Part shown: positions 1 to 6,435 of the stretch, piece by piece
Layout: each line of letters begins with the position of its first letter
How positions within the stretch are numbered: the first letter of the stretch is position 1
NCBI GenBank assembly: GCA_002333205.1
Contig: DDAD01000140.1
Span: forward strand, 15,781-26,394
Direction: 5' to 3'
DNA length: 10,614 bases
Origin: Pedobacter sp. UBA2067
Lineage (GTDB): Bacteria; Bacteroidota; Bacteroidia; Sphingobacteriales; Sphingobacteriaceae
Program-made: the position numbers and the translations under genes
The notes under the pieces: generated by a model
What the model was told of the DNA's origin: nothing
What the model saw: only the letters and a program-made list of their open reading frames with translations
Database searches by the model: none

Positions 1-41
1 AACGTGACGGTCTGATCAGGCCCTAACATAAAGTATACAAC

Positions 42-524
42 ATGAAAATCAAGGTAGGTTTCGGTTTTGATGTCCACCAGCTAAAGGACAATCACCCGTT
101 TATCGTCGGCGGTGTAGATCTTCAGCACGACAAAGGTGCTTTCGGGCATTCCGATGCAGATGTGCTGCTACACGCAATTTGTGATGCCCTGCTTGGTGCC
201 GCAAACCTGCGCGATATCGGCTTTCACTTCAAAAACACCGATCCCCGTTGGAAGGGCATCAGCAGTATGATCCTATTGCAGGAAACCGTTAAGCTGATCG
301 AGGAGAAAGGTTTTGAGGTCGGAAACATTGATGCGATGTTATGCCTGGAGGCCCCAAAAATCAATCCCCATATTCCTCAAATGCAGCAAAATATTGCAAG
401 CGCAATCGGCATATCCATAGATGATATCTCCATTAAAGCAACCACCAATGAAACAATGGGCTTCATAGGCAGGGAAGAGGGGGTTGTTGCCTACGCCGTG
501 TGTCTGATAGAAAAGAAAAGCTAG
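42..524 (+). CDS. ispF: 2-C-methyl-D-erythritol 2,4-cyclodiphosphate synthase
   Basis: This enzyme converts 4-diphosphocytidyl-2-C-methylerythritol 2-phosphate to the 2,4-cyclodiphosphate with loss of CMP, in the cytosolic MEP pathway of isoprenoid synthesis. The 160-residue length fits the family (about 155-160). The N-terminal GFGFDVHQL motif supplies metal ligands Asp10 and His12, and His44 lies in the LLHAICDALLGAA block. HSDAD (36-40), DIGFHF (58-63), the PHIPQM block (109-114) and the C-terminal KATTNETMGFIGREEG block (132-147) are all family signatures. The usual FPDTDP is FKNTDP here, a mild variation. The start gives the normal family N-terminus; no clear Shine-Dalgarno sequence precedes it, as is common in Bacteroidota. 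The next gene follows after 100 bp on the same strand and is unrelated in function. The protein is intact and the identification is very secure. Confidence 0.97.
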   Translation: MKIKVGFGFDVHQLKDNHPFIVGGVDLQHDKGAFGHSDADVLLHAICDALLGAANLRDIGFHFKNTDPRWKGISSMILLQETVKLIEEKGFEVGNIDAMLCLEAPKINPHIPQMQQNIASAIGISIDDISIKATTNETMGFIGREEGVVAYAVCLIEKKS

Positions 525-565
525 ACAACTAAGCCATCTACAACTAGGCGCGCGTTAGCAATACC

Positions 566-591
566 GCAGAAATTCAGAAAAACAATTCTGC
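566..591 (+). other. Weak hairpin between ispF and the lipoprotein gene
   Basis: GCAGAA (566-571) can pair with TTCTGC (586-591), and two further T-A pairs can form past a single bulged base. The loop is A-rich. No T-run follows, so it is not a convincing intrinsic terminator. It may be an RNA structure in the leader of the downstream gene, or chance. Confidence 0.3.
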
Positions 592-624
592 AAGGCTACA
601 GGTTAATAAAAGAAAATTCTAATT

Positions 625-936
625 ATGAAAAGTTTATTCAAACCGGCTTTAGCGTTTTCCTTTTTGGTGCTGTCATTAAGTGCTTGTTCCTTCGGAGATA
701 AAGGTGATGAATCTGTTGCAGACTCCGTTAGACTGGATACCACACAAGTTCCGGCAATGAATTCTGCAAGTGGGCAAAGTTCCTCCGGATCTGACTCCGG
801 CGCTGCAGACACAACCGGACTAAGTCAAAGCAATATCAATACAACACTTCGTGATAGCGTAAGCAAGAACCGTTCAGCCAATGGTGGTGCGGATGGTGTT
901 AAGCAAAGCAATCAGGAAGGCATTAAGAACAAATAA
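625..936 (+). CDS. Small Ser/Asp/Gly-rich lipoprotein of unknown function
   Basis: I do not recognise a characterised family. The 103-residue product starts with a Lys-containing n-region and a hydrophobic stretch (about 7-19), ending in the lipobox LSAC with Cys21 as the predicted lipidation site. It is therefore probably exported by Sec, lipidated and membrane-anchored in the cell envelope. The rest is low complexity, rich in Ser, Asp, Gly, Asn, Gln and Thr, with no further Cys and few hydrophobic residues, so it is probably largely disordered. The residues just after Cys21 include several acidic ones (GDKGDES), which could bear on surface sorting in Bacteroidota, but the match to known surface-export signals is weak. 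The gene stands alone: 100 bp after ispF, with a strong terminator directly after its stop. The ATG gives a complete signal peptide, supporting the start. Confidence 0.8.
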   Translation: MKSLFKPALAFSFLVLSLSACSFGDKGDESVADSVRLDTTQVPAMNSASGQSSSGSDSGAADTTGLSQSNINTTLRDSVSKNRSANGGADGVKQSNQEGIKNK

Positions 937-963
937 TAAAAGCCGGGCAGAGCCCGGCTTTTA
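937..963. terminator. Bidirectional intrinsic terminator
   Basis: A perfect 11-bp stem, AAAAGCCGGGC (938-948) with GCCCGGCTTTT (952-962), closes a 3-nt AGA loop, and the 937/963 pair extends it. The stem is GC-rich at the loop end and has an A-tract on one side and a T-tract on the other, so it can work on both strands. It lies between the convergent lipoprotein gene (stop at 936) and the pirin gene (minus-strand stop at 990), and would end both transcripts. Confidence 0.93.
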
Positions 964-989
964 TTTATATCTGTCGAAAAGGTATCAGC

Positions 990-1850
990 TTATTCCAGAT
1001 AACCAAACTTACCCTCATTGTAGTCGCTGATCGCTTGTTGTATTTCCGCTGGCTTGTTCATCAGGAAAGGCCCATACTGTGCAATAGGTTCCTGAATAGG
1101 TTCGCCACTTAATACCAACACAACACTACTTTCAAGCGCTTCAACGTCGATGTCTACACCTTCAGCAGCGAAATGAACAAGCTGGTTTAAGCCAGCAACT
1201 TCTGCTCCATTAACCTTTATGCTTCCTTCAATGATCAGGAATGCGGTTGAGTAACCCTCCGGAAAAGAAAAGGATGCTTTTCCACCAGCATTAAGTCTTG
1301 CATTGTACATTTCAACAGGACTGAAGGTCGAAGCCGGACCTGTAATTCCCTGATAGGAACCTGCAATCACTTCAATCCTGCCCCCATTTTCCAAAAGCGG
1401 ATACACCCCAAATTCAGATGCTTTCAGCGCCTGGTACTTCGGTTTCGTCATCTTAAAGCGCGCCGGAAGGTTTACCCAAAGCTGCACCATCTGAAACAAG
1501 CCGCCCTGCTTACTGAAGTTCGCTTCGTGATACTCCTTGTGCAGAATTCCGCTTGCCGCAGTCATCCATTGTACATCTCCGGGATATATCGTACCGCTAT
1601 TGCCGGCACTATCATGATGTGAAACTGCCCCATGATAAACAATGGTAACTGTTTCAAAGCCACGGTGTGGGTGTACGCCTACACCAGGGACCTCGTCTGC
1701 AGGCTTTAACGTCGTTTTCGCATTGTAATCCAGCAAAAAGAAAGGACTCATTTTAAGCCGCTTTCCATTTGGGAAGAAGTTGTGCATCTTGAACCCATCA
1801 CCGACCATATGGGCGGGAGGTGGATTCAAAATGGCTGATACCTTTTTCAT
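990..1850 (-). CDS. Pirin family protein (bicupin)
   Basis: This is a 286-residue pirin, a cytosolic bicupin. Some family members have quercetin 2,3-dioxygenase activity and others act as redox-sensing cofactors; which applies here is unknown. The N-terminal cupin carries the metal set His60 and His62 (in VHPHRGFETVTI), His104 and Glu106 (in GILHKEYHEA), matching the positions used by known pirins for iron. The C-terminal cupin (about 165-275) has lost these ligands, as is normal. Length fits the family. The start codon overlaps the stop of the upstream YceI-family gene by one base (TAATG), which implies co-transcription and probably coupled translation. The transcript should end at the hairpin 28 bp past the stop. 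Family assignment is secure; substrate is not. Confidence 0.95.
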   Translation of the reverse strand: MKKVSAILNPPPAHMVGDGFKMHNFFPNGKRLKMSPFFLLDYNAKTTLKPADEVPGVGVHPHRGFETVTIVYHGAVSHHDSAGNSGTIYPGDVQWMTAASGILHKEYHEANFSKQGGLFQMVQLWVNLPARFKMTKPKYQALKASEFGVYPLLENGGRIEVIAGSYQGITGPASTFSPVEMYNARLNAGGKASFSFPEGYSTAFLIIEGSIKVNGAEVAGLNQLVHFAAEGVDIDVEALESSVVLVLSGEPIQEPIAQYGPFLMNKPAEIQQAISDYNEGKFGYLE

Positions 1851-2383
1851 TATGCTTGTTTTACGAACTGTAGTTCTCCCAGGATTTTCACCTCCTCACC
1901 AAGCATTACGCCGCCGGTTTCCAGGGTTGCATTATAAGTAAGTCCAAACTCACCTCTTTTCAGTTTACCGCTTAAAGTGAAGCCAGCTTTAGTATTTCCC
2001 CAAGGGTCAACGGCAATACCACCGAACTCAACATCAAGAACAATAGGCTTGGTTACGCCTTTGATGGTGATGTCTCCAGCTACTTTATAGTCGTCGCCGT
2101 CGCGGGTAATGGAAGTAGATTCAAAACTCATCGTTGGGTGTGTCTCCACTTCAAAGAAATCACCAGTAACAAGGTGTTTATCACGATCAGCATTACCGGT
2201 ATCAACGGAGCCTACTTCTGCACTAAACCTGGCTTTAGCATTTTCAAAATGATCATCTGCTTCGCTTTCCAGTTCAGCAGTAAAGTTGCGGAAACTGCCT
2301 GTCACCGTTGTGATCATTAAGTGTTTAACTTTAAACTGTAGTTCGCTGTGTGTTGGATCTAATGTCCATTTTGTTGTTGCCAT
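1850..2383 (-). CDS. YceI family protein (lipid-binding barrel)
   Basis: YceI-like proteins form a lipocalin-like barrel that binds a long isoprenoid or other amphiphile. Here the product is 177 residues when started at the ATG at 2383. It opens with WTLDPTHSELQFKVKHL and contains the block around VTGSFRNF, a VETHPTMSFEST segment, the GDITIKGVTKPIVLDVEF segment and a closing region near KLKRGEFGL, all typical of the family. There is no signal peptide, so it is probably cytoplasmic, unlike the periplasmic E. coli YceI. An in-frame ATG at 2419 would add 12 residues, but that codon lies inside a promoter-like TACCTTTG motif and the family begins near MATTKW, so the shorter start is preferred. 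Its stop overlaps the pirin start (TAATG). Ligand and role are unknown. Confidence 0.93.
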   Translation of the reverse strand: MATTKWTLDPTHSELQFKVKHLMITTVTGSFRNFTAELESEADDHFENAKARFSAEVGSVDTGNADRDKHLVTGDFFEVETHPTMSFESTSITRDGDDYKVAGDITIKGVTKPIVLDVEFGGIAVDPWGNTKAGFTLSGKLKRGEFGLTYNATLETGGVMLGEEVKILGELQFVKQA

Positions 2384-2416
2384 GATGTCTGCTTTAGATT
2401 TGTTATTTTGATATAA

Positions 2417-2424
2417 CAAAGGTA
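2417..2424 (-). promoter_or_regulatory. Bacteroidota -7 promoter element for the YceI-pirin pair
   Basis: Read on the minus strand this is TACCTTTG, a full match to the Bacteroidota TAnnTTTG element. It lies 33 bp upstream of the preferred YceI start, which gives a short leader of roughly 25-30 nt. No clear TTG-type -33 element is visible 17-23 bp further upstream, so the call rests on the -7 motif and its position. Confidence 0.55.
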
Positions 2425-2464
2425 GACAGATCCCTGTTTGTGGCCGTTGATGTATGTTAAGAAA

Positions 2465-3055
2465 TCAAGCTTTAAAATGCTTGTGCGCAAGATCCTTACG
2501 CACCCGGCTAAGTGATTCCGGAGTGATCCCCAAATAGGAGGCAATCATCCATTGCGGAACCCGCAGGGTCAGGTTGGGGTATAATTTAATAAAGTCGAGG
2601 TAACGCTCCTCCGCAGTTGCTGCAAGCAGCAGATTTATCCGCTTTTGCATGAAGCGAATGGCGTTATTCAGCATAGTTGAATTTAGTAACGTAAATTCCG
2701 GGGCATGCTCCGCCGCGGTACAGAAGAAATCTTTAGGAATAATGATTGCCGTTGTGGGCTCTATAGCATCCATATTAAAATCAGATGCCTCATTATTGAG
2801 CAAACCATTTCGGTCAGATATCCACCAGGATTCCGGCGCAAACTGGATAATGTGCACCTTGCCTTTGCTGTCAACAGAATAACTGCGCATCAAACCTTCC
2901 AGTACAAAATACGTCCTGGTACTGGTTTCACCCTGAGATAAGATCAGCTCATTCTTTAAAAAGGTTTTTATCTTCAGGTTCTTTGCAATAACGTCGAATT
3001 GCGAATCTGTCAGGGGGATACGTTCTTGAAGGTAGGATTTAAACTTTTCTAGCAT
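2465..3055 (-). CDS. Crp/Fnr family transcriptional regulator
   Basis: This 196-residue cytosolic regulator has an N-terminal cyclic-nucleotide-binding-like beta-roll (about 20-110, including the LKNELILSQGE and YFVLEGLMRSY segments). A dimerisation helix follows at about 125-145. The C-terminal helix-turn-helix spans about 166-188, where VPQWMIASYLGITPESLSR resembles the HTH_Crp motif. There is no cysteine cluster of the Fnr iron-sulfur type, and the cAMP-binding signature is not conserved, so the effector is unknown; many short Bacteroidota members of this group are like this. It lies 11 bp downstream of the Cys-rich membrane protein gene and 81 bp upstream of the YceI gene on the same strand. 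It could therefore control the YceI-pirin pair, itself, or the upstream operon; that is inference from position only. Confidence 0.9.
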   Translation of the reverse strand: MLEKFKSYLQERIPLTDSQFDVIAKNLKIKTFLKNELILSQGETSTRTYFVLEGLMRSYSVDSKGKVHIIQFAPESWWISDRNGLLNNEASDFNMDAIEPTTAIIIPKDFFCTAAEHAPEFTLLNSTMLNNAIRFMQKRINLLLAATAEERYLDFIKLYPNLTLRVPQWMIASYLGITPESLSRVRKDLAHKHFKA

Positions 3056-3066
3056 ATAGTTTAAAT

Positions 3067-3231
3067 CTATTTGGATTTAGGATCTATATTGTTGAAATCT
3101 ACATTGCATTTATTACATCCTGTAGCGCAGCCACCATCTTTCGTTGGTTTGATGGAACGATAGATGATCCGGCCGATGTAGAACAAGGCCGCAGCGAATA
3201 AGATGGCTACTAAAATTGCTTGCAAATCCAT
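3067..3231 (-). CDS. Small FeoB-associated Cys-rich type membrane protein
   Basis: With the start at 3231 this is 54 residues. It has one N-terminal transmembrane helix (about 4-23), a short basic stretch (RIIYRSIKPTK), then a cysteine cluster with Cys35, Cys39 and Cys42 (CATGCNKC, spacing CX3CX2C), and a polar tail ending PKSK. This layout matches the small FeoB-associated Cys-rich membrane proteins common in Bacteroidota, whose exact role is unknown but which are linked to iron handling. No feoB or feoA is in the window. An in-frame ATG at 3279 would add 16 residues and reach the stop of the upstream gene; MDLQ directly before the helix fits the family better. It is probably co-transcribed with the Crp/Fnr gene 11 bp downstream. 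Confidence 0.75.
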   Translation of the reverse strand: MDLQAILVAILFAAALFYIGRIIYRSIKPTKDGGCATGCNKCNVDFNNIDPKSK

Positions 3232-3280
3232 ATTCAAATTTAAAGATATCAAGTTTCCAGCGGGTCGATCAAATGTCAAA

Positions 3281-4468
3281 TTACGGGCGCATTAAACCCA
3301 CCGTGCCACCAACCCAATCGAAATCCTTATTGTACCGTACACCAATCATTTTACCACGGCTTAGCCGGGCAAGGTTAATGGCCAATATCGGCTCTGCTTC
3401 GTCCGGCCAGATATACATCAGGCGCAATTCCGCTTTCACGCCGCCATCCGGCGCCTGCAAGGCAGGCTCATACTGTACTTTCTCCTGCAGAATCCAATTT
3501 TCCGGATCCTCAATCTTTTCAATATCGGCTTTGGTCACGTCAATGATCACGCCCATCCCCGCAAATGAAAACAGCGGCTTTAAAACGTAATTCTCCAGAT
3601 CAGGAGGCAGTGTCTTCACTTCATGCAGGAAGAACGTTTCCGGTACATACTTGCTTTCCAGGAAAGGCATGGTGTATTTGCTAACCCGGTAAAACCAGTT
3701 GGGGTGCGTCATCCATTCAACATCAATGATTTCCCGTGGATCAAAACATTCCTTAAATAAGCTGAAGTCATCCTTTACTTCGTCAAAGATCAGTCGATTG
3801 TAAATACGTTTAATCCGGACATTTACCCCGTTCTCCCGATAGCAAATGTGATTGTCCTCGCGGAAGATGTCCTCAAGTCCGATGATCTTAATGCCTAAGC
3901 GTTTCGCCGTGATGTAAAAGTCGATTGCAGTTTTTTGTTTATTCACATCAAGATCCATCAGTACCACCTGATGCGGCGGATGGTCACCCACAATGACGCG
4001 TCGGAGAAGTTCTATATAGCTTTCGTTGTTCAGCCCATTGAAATAAGGCGTAAGCGTCGGATCCAGCTCAAAAATGGACTTATATAGGTCAGCAAGGTGC
4101 ATCTGAAAACCGTACAGTGACGGAAAGCCCTGCAGTTCAATTAACTTTGGCGTTAACCTGCCTTCCGCATCTTTGACAATGCCAAAGTCGAGGGTAAGAA
4201 AATGAGGGTGACTATTTTCAAAAGGCACTTCCCACTCGTAAGGAATTGCTTTCTTGGTCAACGCTTTAAAGCCCGGAAGTTTGATGAAGTTAACAATTTC
4301 TTCACCAGCTTTGATCAGTTCAGCTTTAAGCTCATCCGGAATAAACACTGGCGTTTCCGCAAGTCTGAACTCAATAGGAGGGAAGCCCTCATCTGCCTTG
4401 TTCAGAAATGCTTCATATTTCGCTGCTGTGAAGTTTGCGTTGAAACTTTCCCGGTATGAGCTGATCAT
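3281..4468 (-). CDS. Divergent ATP-grasp-like protein, possibly glutathionylspermidine-synthase-like
   Basis: No exact family is recognised for this 395-residue protein. The C-terminal third shows features expected of an ATP-grasp ligase: YVLKPLFSFAGMGVIID (294-310) resembles the nucleotide-binding Lys plus glycine-rich loop, ILQEKV (326-331) resembles the hinge that contacts adenine, and Glu347/Arg349 (AELRLMY) with Asn365 and Arg368 (NLARLSRG) could bind metal and phosphate. A middle block, LIELQGFPSL (109-118), resembles the Glu-rich segment of the glutathionylspermidine synthase ATP-grasp group. If this is right it forms an amide or amine-carboxylate bond using ATP. It is the last member of the tight gene row, starting 2 nt after the glutamine amidotransferase-like gene. 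No signal peptide or membrane segment is seen. Fold assignment is moderate and substrate unknown; a hypothetical protein is the safe label. Confidence 0.72.
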   Translation of the reverse strand: MISSYRESFNANFTAAKYEAFLNKADEGFPPIEFRLAETPVFIPDELKAELIKAGEEIVNFIKLPGFKALTKKAIPYEWEVPFENSHPHFLTLDFGIVKDAEGRLTPKLIELQGFPSLYGFQMHLADLYKSIFELDPTLTPYFNGLNNESYIELLRRVIVGDHPPHQVVLMDLDVNKQKTAIDFYITAKRLGIKIIGLEDIFREDNHICYRENGVNVRIKRIYNRLIFDEVKDDFSLFKECFDPREIIDVEWMTHPNWFYRVSKYTMPFLESKYVPETFFLHEVKTLPPDLENYVLKPLFSFAGMGVIIDVTKADIEKIEDPENWILQEKVQYEPALQAPDGGVKAELRLMYIWPDEAEPILAINLARLSRGKMIGVRYNKDFDWVGGTVGLMRP

Positions 4469-4470
4469 AA

Positions 4471-5304
4471 TTAAACTTCTTGTAAGGTGTCAGAAACTAC
4501 TTTAGAAATAAAGTTCGGTAAAATTACGCTTTGTGTCAGGGAAATCCTTTCCGGGTGTTCCAGGCTGTCGAGCATATCATAGTATTTCTCCTCACCATGA
4601 TTTTCAATGATCGACTGCTTTTTATCCTCCCGAAGCAGGTGCATACGCATTCCAGTTGGGTCTGCTTCCGGGTGAAACTGTGTGCCCAGAATTTCGTCCG
4701 AAAAGCGGATCGCCATAATACAGCGTTCCAGGTCCACATTAGGACGCTCTTTTTCAAGCGCCAGAATCTTAGCACCAAACTTGTCAAAGGCCGCTGCATC
4801 AGGTTCCACAACCTGCCAGTCACGGCTGTCTACAGAGTAGAAAGGATTCGTTAATCCCTTGAAATATGCTTCCTGCTCGCCTTCTTCGGTCAGGTTAATT
4901 GGAAATATGCCAAAAGCGTTTGATTTACGCTCGGTCACATGACCCAATCCAAATTTCCGGCATGCCAGCTGAAAAGAATGGCAGATCAGAAATACATATT
5001 TTTTCTCCAGCTCCGTGTTCTGGTTGTGTGCATGGAGCTGGTGCAGCAGGTCAAAAAACCGGTTTTCCCAGTCTTCACCTTCGCCATCATAGGGGCTGCC
5101 AGGCCCTCCGGTAGAGATATAAAGGTTATGATCCATTCCCGGTAATTCCCCTTTCTGTCTCAGGTCAAAAATCTCCAATGAAAACGTTACATCATTTTCC
5201 TGTTGGTATTTACCCAAAATCTCTATAATCCCCCGCATACCCTGGTTGGGTGCCCCATTATTCATGTCAATAACGGCAACCTTTATCTTCTTAATACTAT
5301 CCAT
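4471..5304 (-). CDS. Class I glutamine amidotransferase-like protein
   Basis: This 277-residue protein has the layout of a class I glutamine amidotransferase: a Rossmann-like N-terminus (KIKVAVIDMNNG, 7-18), the ISTGGPGSPYD loop (63-73), a nucleophile elbow LICHSFQ (106-112) with Cys108, and FHPEADP with the His211-Glu213 pair that completes the triad. Enzymes of this class hydrolyse glutamine and pass ammonia to a partner synthetase. The elbow differs from the usual GxCxGxQ: the first Gly is Ile and the second is Ser. The triad residues are kept, so activity is plausible but not certain. A C-terminal extension of about 60 residues follows the triad and is not assigned. It lies 3 nt after the GCS2-type gene and 2 nt before the second ATP-grasp-like gene, so a joint function with these ligases is likely. 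Confidence 0.85.
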   Translation of the reverse strand: MDSIKKIKVAVIDMNNGAPNQGMRGIIEILGKYQQENDVTFSLEIFDLRQKGELPGMDHNLYISTGGPGSPYDGEGEDWENRFFDLLHQLHAHNQNTELEKKYVFLICHSFQLACRKFGLGHVTERKSNAFGIFPINLTEEGEQEAYFKGLTNPFYSVDSRDWQVVEPDAAAFDKFGAKILALEKERPNVDLERCIMAIRFSDEILGTQFHPEADPTGMRMHLLREDKKQSIIENHGEEKYYDMLDSLEHPERISLTQSVILPNFISKVVSDTLQEV

Positions 5305-5307
5305 TCT

Positions 5308-6414
5308 TTACTGTTTCGCTCCTATTAGCGTTTGGTTGGTTATAAAATCTACAACCGACTCCAGGCTACCCGTTTGTTCAAAAACGGCTAGCTGCCGGTC
5401 TGCTCCTGTTCCATTAGCCAGCATCTTATGAACATAGTTAATATCTTCCCTGCAACCCAGGTCATCTACCACATCATCCACAAAATCAAGCAACTCCAAA
5501 ATCAGGTTTCGGCAGTTTACCTCCATTTCCTTGCCAAAATCGATCAGGTTTCCATCAATACCATAACGCGCTGCACGCCATTTGTTCTCATTGATCAGCG
5601 CACGGGAATAGTTAATGAATGACATATTTCTTAACCGCAACTGGTACAGCTTTGCACACAGCGACTGAAAAAGGGCCGCAAGGGCCATTGTCTCGTCAAT
5701 TAACATCGGACAATCGCAAATCCTGAATTCTATGGTTTGGAAAAATGGATGCACACGGATGTCCCACCAGATCTTTTTTGCATTATCAATACAGTTCGTT
5801 TTGATCAGCAATTTTACATAATTATCATAATCTTCAATGCTGTTGAAAATGTCAGGAATACCGGTCCTGGGAAACTTATCAAAGATCTTGGTGCGGAAAG
5901 ACTTGTACCCGGTGTTCCTGGATTCCCAGAATGGGGAATTCGTCGATAGTGCAAAAACGTGCGGCAGGAAGTACCGCACCTGGTTTGCAATGTGTACGGC
6001 CAGTTCCCTCGACTGAAAGCCAACGTGTACATGCAGGCCGAAGATCAGGTTGGATCTTGCAGCTTCCTGGAGTTCATTTACAATCTCACTGTACCGCGGA
6101 TGTTCTGTAATCAATTGTTTTTCCCAGTGCGAAAAAGGATGGGTGCCTGAAGCACCAATCCGAAGGCCCTGTTCACCTGCCAGCTGCGATACCGTATATC
6201 GCAGCTGAGAGATTTCCTTTCGGGCCTGCGTGGTGTCCGTGCATATTCCCGTTCCAACCTCCACAACAGCCTGGTGCATCTCTGCCTTTACCTGGTCCTT
6301 GTGGATTTTTTGCGCAGCTTCAACAATCTTCTGGTCATGCGAAGTGAGCTCCCGTGTCACCGGGTCTACAACCATGTACTCTTCTTCAATGCCAAGTGTA
6401 AACTCGTTTTTCAT
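5308..6414 (-). CDS. GCS2/YbdK-type carboxylate-amine ligase
   Basis: This 368-residue protein belongs to the GCS2 group of the glutamine-synthetase-like fold, which joins a carboxylate (often glutamate gamma-carboxyl) to an amine through an acyl-phosphate. E. coli YbdK, a relative of similar length, has weak glutamate-cysteine ligase activity. Visible signatures are GIEEEYMVVD (8-17), AEMHQAVVEVGTGIC (44-58), GLHVHVGF (126-133), and WWDIRVHPFFQTIEFRICD (216-234), which hold the acidic metal ligands and ATP-binding residues. The protein is cytosolic and intact. It sits 21 nt after the Lys/Ala-tailed ATP-grasp gene and 3 nt before the amidotransferase-like gene. In this setting it more likely serves a specific pathway than general glutathione synthesis; no glutathione synthase of the usual kind is present. 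The true substrates are unknown. Confidence 0.93.
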   Translation of the reverse strand: MKNEFTLGIEEEYMVVDPVTRELTSHDQKIVEAAQKIHKDQVKAEMHQAVVEVGTGICTDTTQARKEISQLRYTVSQLAGEQGLRIGASGTHPFSHWEKQLITEHPRYSEIVNELQEAARSNLIFGLHVHVGFQSRELAVHIANQVRYFLPHVFALSTNSPFWESRNTGYKSFRTKIFDKFPRTGIPDIFNSIEDYDNYVKLLIKTNCIDNAKKIWWDIRVHPFFQTIEFRICDCPMLIDETMALAALFQSLCAKLYQLRLRNMSFINYSRALINENKWRAARYGIDGNLIDFGKEMEVNCRNLILELLDFVDDVVDDLGCREDINYVHKMLANGTGADRQLAVFEQTGSLESVVDFITNQTLIGAKQ

Positions 6415-6435
6415 GACAATCCGCTTATGTGGGTG

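Noticed and set aside
3..26. Possible C-terminal end of an upstream gene (frame 3, ending in TAA at 24-26)
   Set aside because: Eight open codons are expected by chance, and the short peptide end (RDGLIRP) could not be tied to any family, although an upstream same-strand gene in an operon with ispF is plausible.
2384..2419. Twelve-residue N-terminal extension of the YceI protein from the ATG at 2419
   Set aside because: The codon overlaps a TAnnTTTG promoter motif and the extension is not typical of the family; the start at 2383 is preferred.
3241..3273. Promoter-like pair on the minus strand before the Cys-rich gene: TTTG (3273-3270) and TATCTTTA (3248-3241), 21 bp apart
   Set aside because: The motifs and spacing fit, but the start site would leave only about 5 nt before the ATG and the -7 element has one mismatch, so it is not listed as a feature.
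3232..3279. Sixteen-residue N-terminal extension of the Cys-rich membrane protein from the ATG at 3279
   Set aside because: The extension puts polar residues ahead of the membrane helix and is unlike the family, which starts just before the helix.
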